A stretch of DNA of 64,000 nt from Sagittula sp. P11 (GTDB taxonomy: Bacteria; Pseudomonadota; Alphaproteobacteria; Rhodobacterales; Rhodobacteraceae): contig NZ_CP021915.1 of assembly GCF_002814095.1 (NCBI RefSeq), positions 186,001-250,000 on the forward strand, written 5' to 3'. Under the pieces are notes generated by a model. The model worked only from the letters and a program-made list of their open reading frames with translations. It was not told the DNA's origin and did no database searches. Within the stretch, counting starts at the first letter, position 1. Each line of letters starts with the position of its first letter. Of the stretch, positions 62,873 through 64,000 are shown in pieces. The position numbers and the translations under genes are program-made.

Positions 62873-64000
62873 TCAGGTTCTGGCCCGCCACATGAACCAG
62901 GTCGGTACGAGCGCCAGAACGAAGATCGCGAACACTACCATGAAGCCGTCCTGAAACGCAGCGTTTGATGATTGGATCACCACGGTCTGCCCCAGAAATG
63001 AGGCTGCGGCCGGTAGGAGCTGCGTGTCTGGCAGCCCTGACGAATGCATCAGGCCGGCGACTTCGCGCAGAAGTTCCATCGTGGTGGTATTGTCGCTGGT
63101 TTGCGTGGCTGCAAAGGCATCGGCGTGCATGACTGTGCGCCGCTCAATGAACACAGTGAGCAAGTTGACCCCGAAGGCGCCGCCGAGCTGGCGGATGAAG
63201 TTCGATGCCCCAGAGCCCTGCCCCAGGAGATGCCGGGGCAATACTTTCAAAGCTCCTGAGGAAATTGCCGGGAACACCAGCCCTAGACCCACCCGGGAAA
63301 TCACGGTCCACCAGGCAAGTGTCCAGAATGTCGTGTTGATATTCGCATCCGCCATCAGCCACGAGGACCAAGCGAAGATCGCCATGCCGATGCCGATCAG
63401 GATTGCGGCTGGAACCCTGTCGGACAGGCGCCCTGCGATCGGGAAAACGATAAGCATCACGAAGCCCGACGGCATCAGCAGAAGACCCGCTTGCGTCGGC
63501 GTCATGCCCTGGATCTGCTGGACAAAGACGGGCAAGAGATAGGTCGAGCCAAAAAGCCCTGCCCCCATGATGAAGGACACCACCGAGGCTGAAACGAAGG
63601 CAAAATTGGCAAAGAGCCGCATGTCGAGCATGGGTTTGTCGGTGTGAAGCTCCCATAGAATGAATCCTGCGGCCGAGGCTGCGGACACCATAAAGCCTAC
63701 AAGTGTCATGTTCGAATCCCATCCCAGACGCTGAGCATTCGACAATGTGCTGAGGATGACTGCGAGAAAGACCGCAAGGATCGCGACGCCCGGGAAGTCG
63801 AAAGCGGGAAGCGGCCCGGTCTGCTCTCGACCTGGCAGAAAAAGGTTTGACAGCAGGATGGCGACCCCGGCGAAGGGAAGGCCCAGATAGAAGACGAAGC
63901 GCCAGTCGAAGGCGTCCATCAATACGCCGCCGATCCAGGGCCCGAGAGCGGGGGCGAGCACCACACCCACCCCGTAGATACCCATCGCCGCACCACGTTT
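62873..64000 (-). CDS. DHA2-family (EmrB/QacA) MFS transporter, partial
   Basis: The frame runs off the right edge, so the N-terminal part (including the first membrane helices) is missing from the window. The visible C-terminal 375 residues include VLAPALGPWIGGVLMDAFDW (motif C region), ending a family-typical WRFVFYLGLPF, and roughly ten further hydrophobic segments. Near residue 285 of the visible part comes the RRTVMHADAF stretch preceding the last helix. These proton-driven exporters remove drugs and other amphiphiles, usually with an EmrA partner. It converges with the amine oxidase gene; the stops are 22 bp apart. Confidence 0.9.
   Translation of the reverse strand, partial: KRGAAMGIYGVGVVLAPALGPWIGGVLMDAFDWRFVFYLGLPFAGVAILLSNLFLPGREQTGPLPAFDFPGVAILAVFLAVILSTLSNAQRLGWDSNMTLVGFMVSAASAAGFILWELHTDKPMLDMRLFANFAFVSASVVSFIMGAGLFGSTYLLPVFVQQIQGMTPTQAGLLLMPSGFVMLIVFPIAGRLSDRVPAAILIGIGMAIFAWSSWLMADANINTTFWTLAWWTVISRVGLGLVFPAISSGALKVLPRHLLGQGSGASNFIRQLGGAFGVNLLTVFIERRTVMHADAFAATQTSDNTTTMELLREVAGLMHSSGLPDTQLLPAAASFLGQTVVIQSSNAAFQDGFMVVFAIFVLALVPTWFMWRART

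Overview
The window looks like a large accessory region from an alphaproteobacterium of the Rhodobacteraceae/Paracoccus type. The inference rests on the high GC, the many TRAP transporters, the acyl-CoA gene repertoire and the IS256, IS66 and IS3 (IS407-like) elements. I saw no rRNA, tRNA, CRISPR array or replication origin.

Region 1 (1-44.9 kb) is a catabolic island for CoA-activated organic acids, arranged as several operons. (a) Plus strand 827-9204: an acyl-CoA dehydrogenase (ACAD) pair, a TAXI-type TRAP transporter, a thioesterase, an SDR, a DUF35 protein and a thiolase-like protein. (b) Minus strand 17453-9273: enoyl-CoA hydratase, CaiB-type CoA-transferase, two ACADs, a second hydratase, then a DctQ-DctM-DctP TRAP transporter. 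(c) Plus strand 17677: a nitronate monooxygenase family gene. (d) Minus strand 24199-18714: transglutaminase-like protein, MaoC, ACAD pair, crotonase, PaaK-like adenylating enzyme. (e) Minus strand 27822-24262: DUF35, thiolase-like, MaoC hydratase, AMACR-like racemase. (f) Plus strand 27927-30255: two CaiB CoA-transferases. (g) Minus strand 31436: an ACAD; then 34941-31644: two crotonases and EtfBA. (h) Minus strand 44035-35020: a PECR-like SDR and a branched-chain-amino-acid-type (HAA) ABC transporter with an embedded acyl-CoA ligase and two paralogous binding proteins.

Together these genes could import a carboxylic acid, activate it as a CoA ester, set alpha-methyl stereochemistry and carry out rounds of dehydrogenation and hydration with electrons passed to ETF. 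No canonical thiolase with an active-site cysteine is present. Two DUF35/thiolase-like pairs resembling steroid side-chain aldolases could instead do the C-C cleavage by a retro-aldol reaction. A 16-bp palindrome TCTAAC-N4-GTTAGA occurs upstream of three operons, with a degenerate copy upstream of a fourth, which suggests one regulon; its regulator is not seen in the island.

Region 2 (44.9-47.8 kb) is a mobile-element junction. An IS256-family element has cut an ACAD gene and is joined on its other side to a decayed IS66 transposase remnant. A complete IS3-family element with 4-bp target duplications sits at the far side of that remnant. Unlike flanks of the IS256 element point to a rearrangement.

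Region 3 (47.8-64 kb) has a different character. It holds an RND efflux pump with adaptor and two TetR regulators. Next is an HxlR-regulated, divergently arranged electrophile or quinone-stress module (DoxX, class III extradiol dioxygenase, luciferase-domain protein, NmrA-type oxidoreductase, GST). A junction with a 5'-truncated GST follows. The last part is a very GC-rich block with an exported molybdenum hydroxylase (IorAB-like), a ChrR-like cupin and an FAD amine oxidase, ending in a partial DHA2-type MFS transporter.
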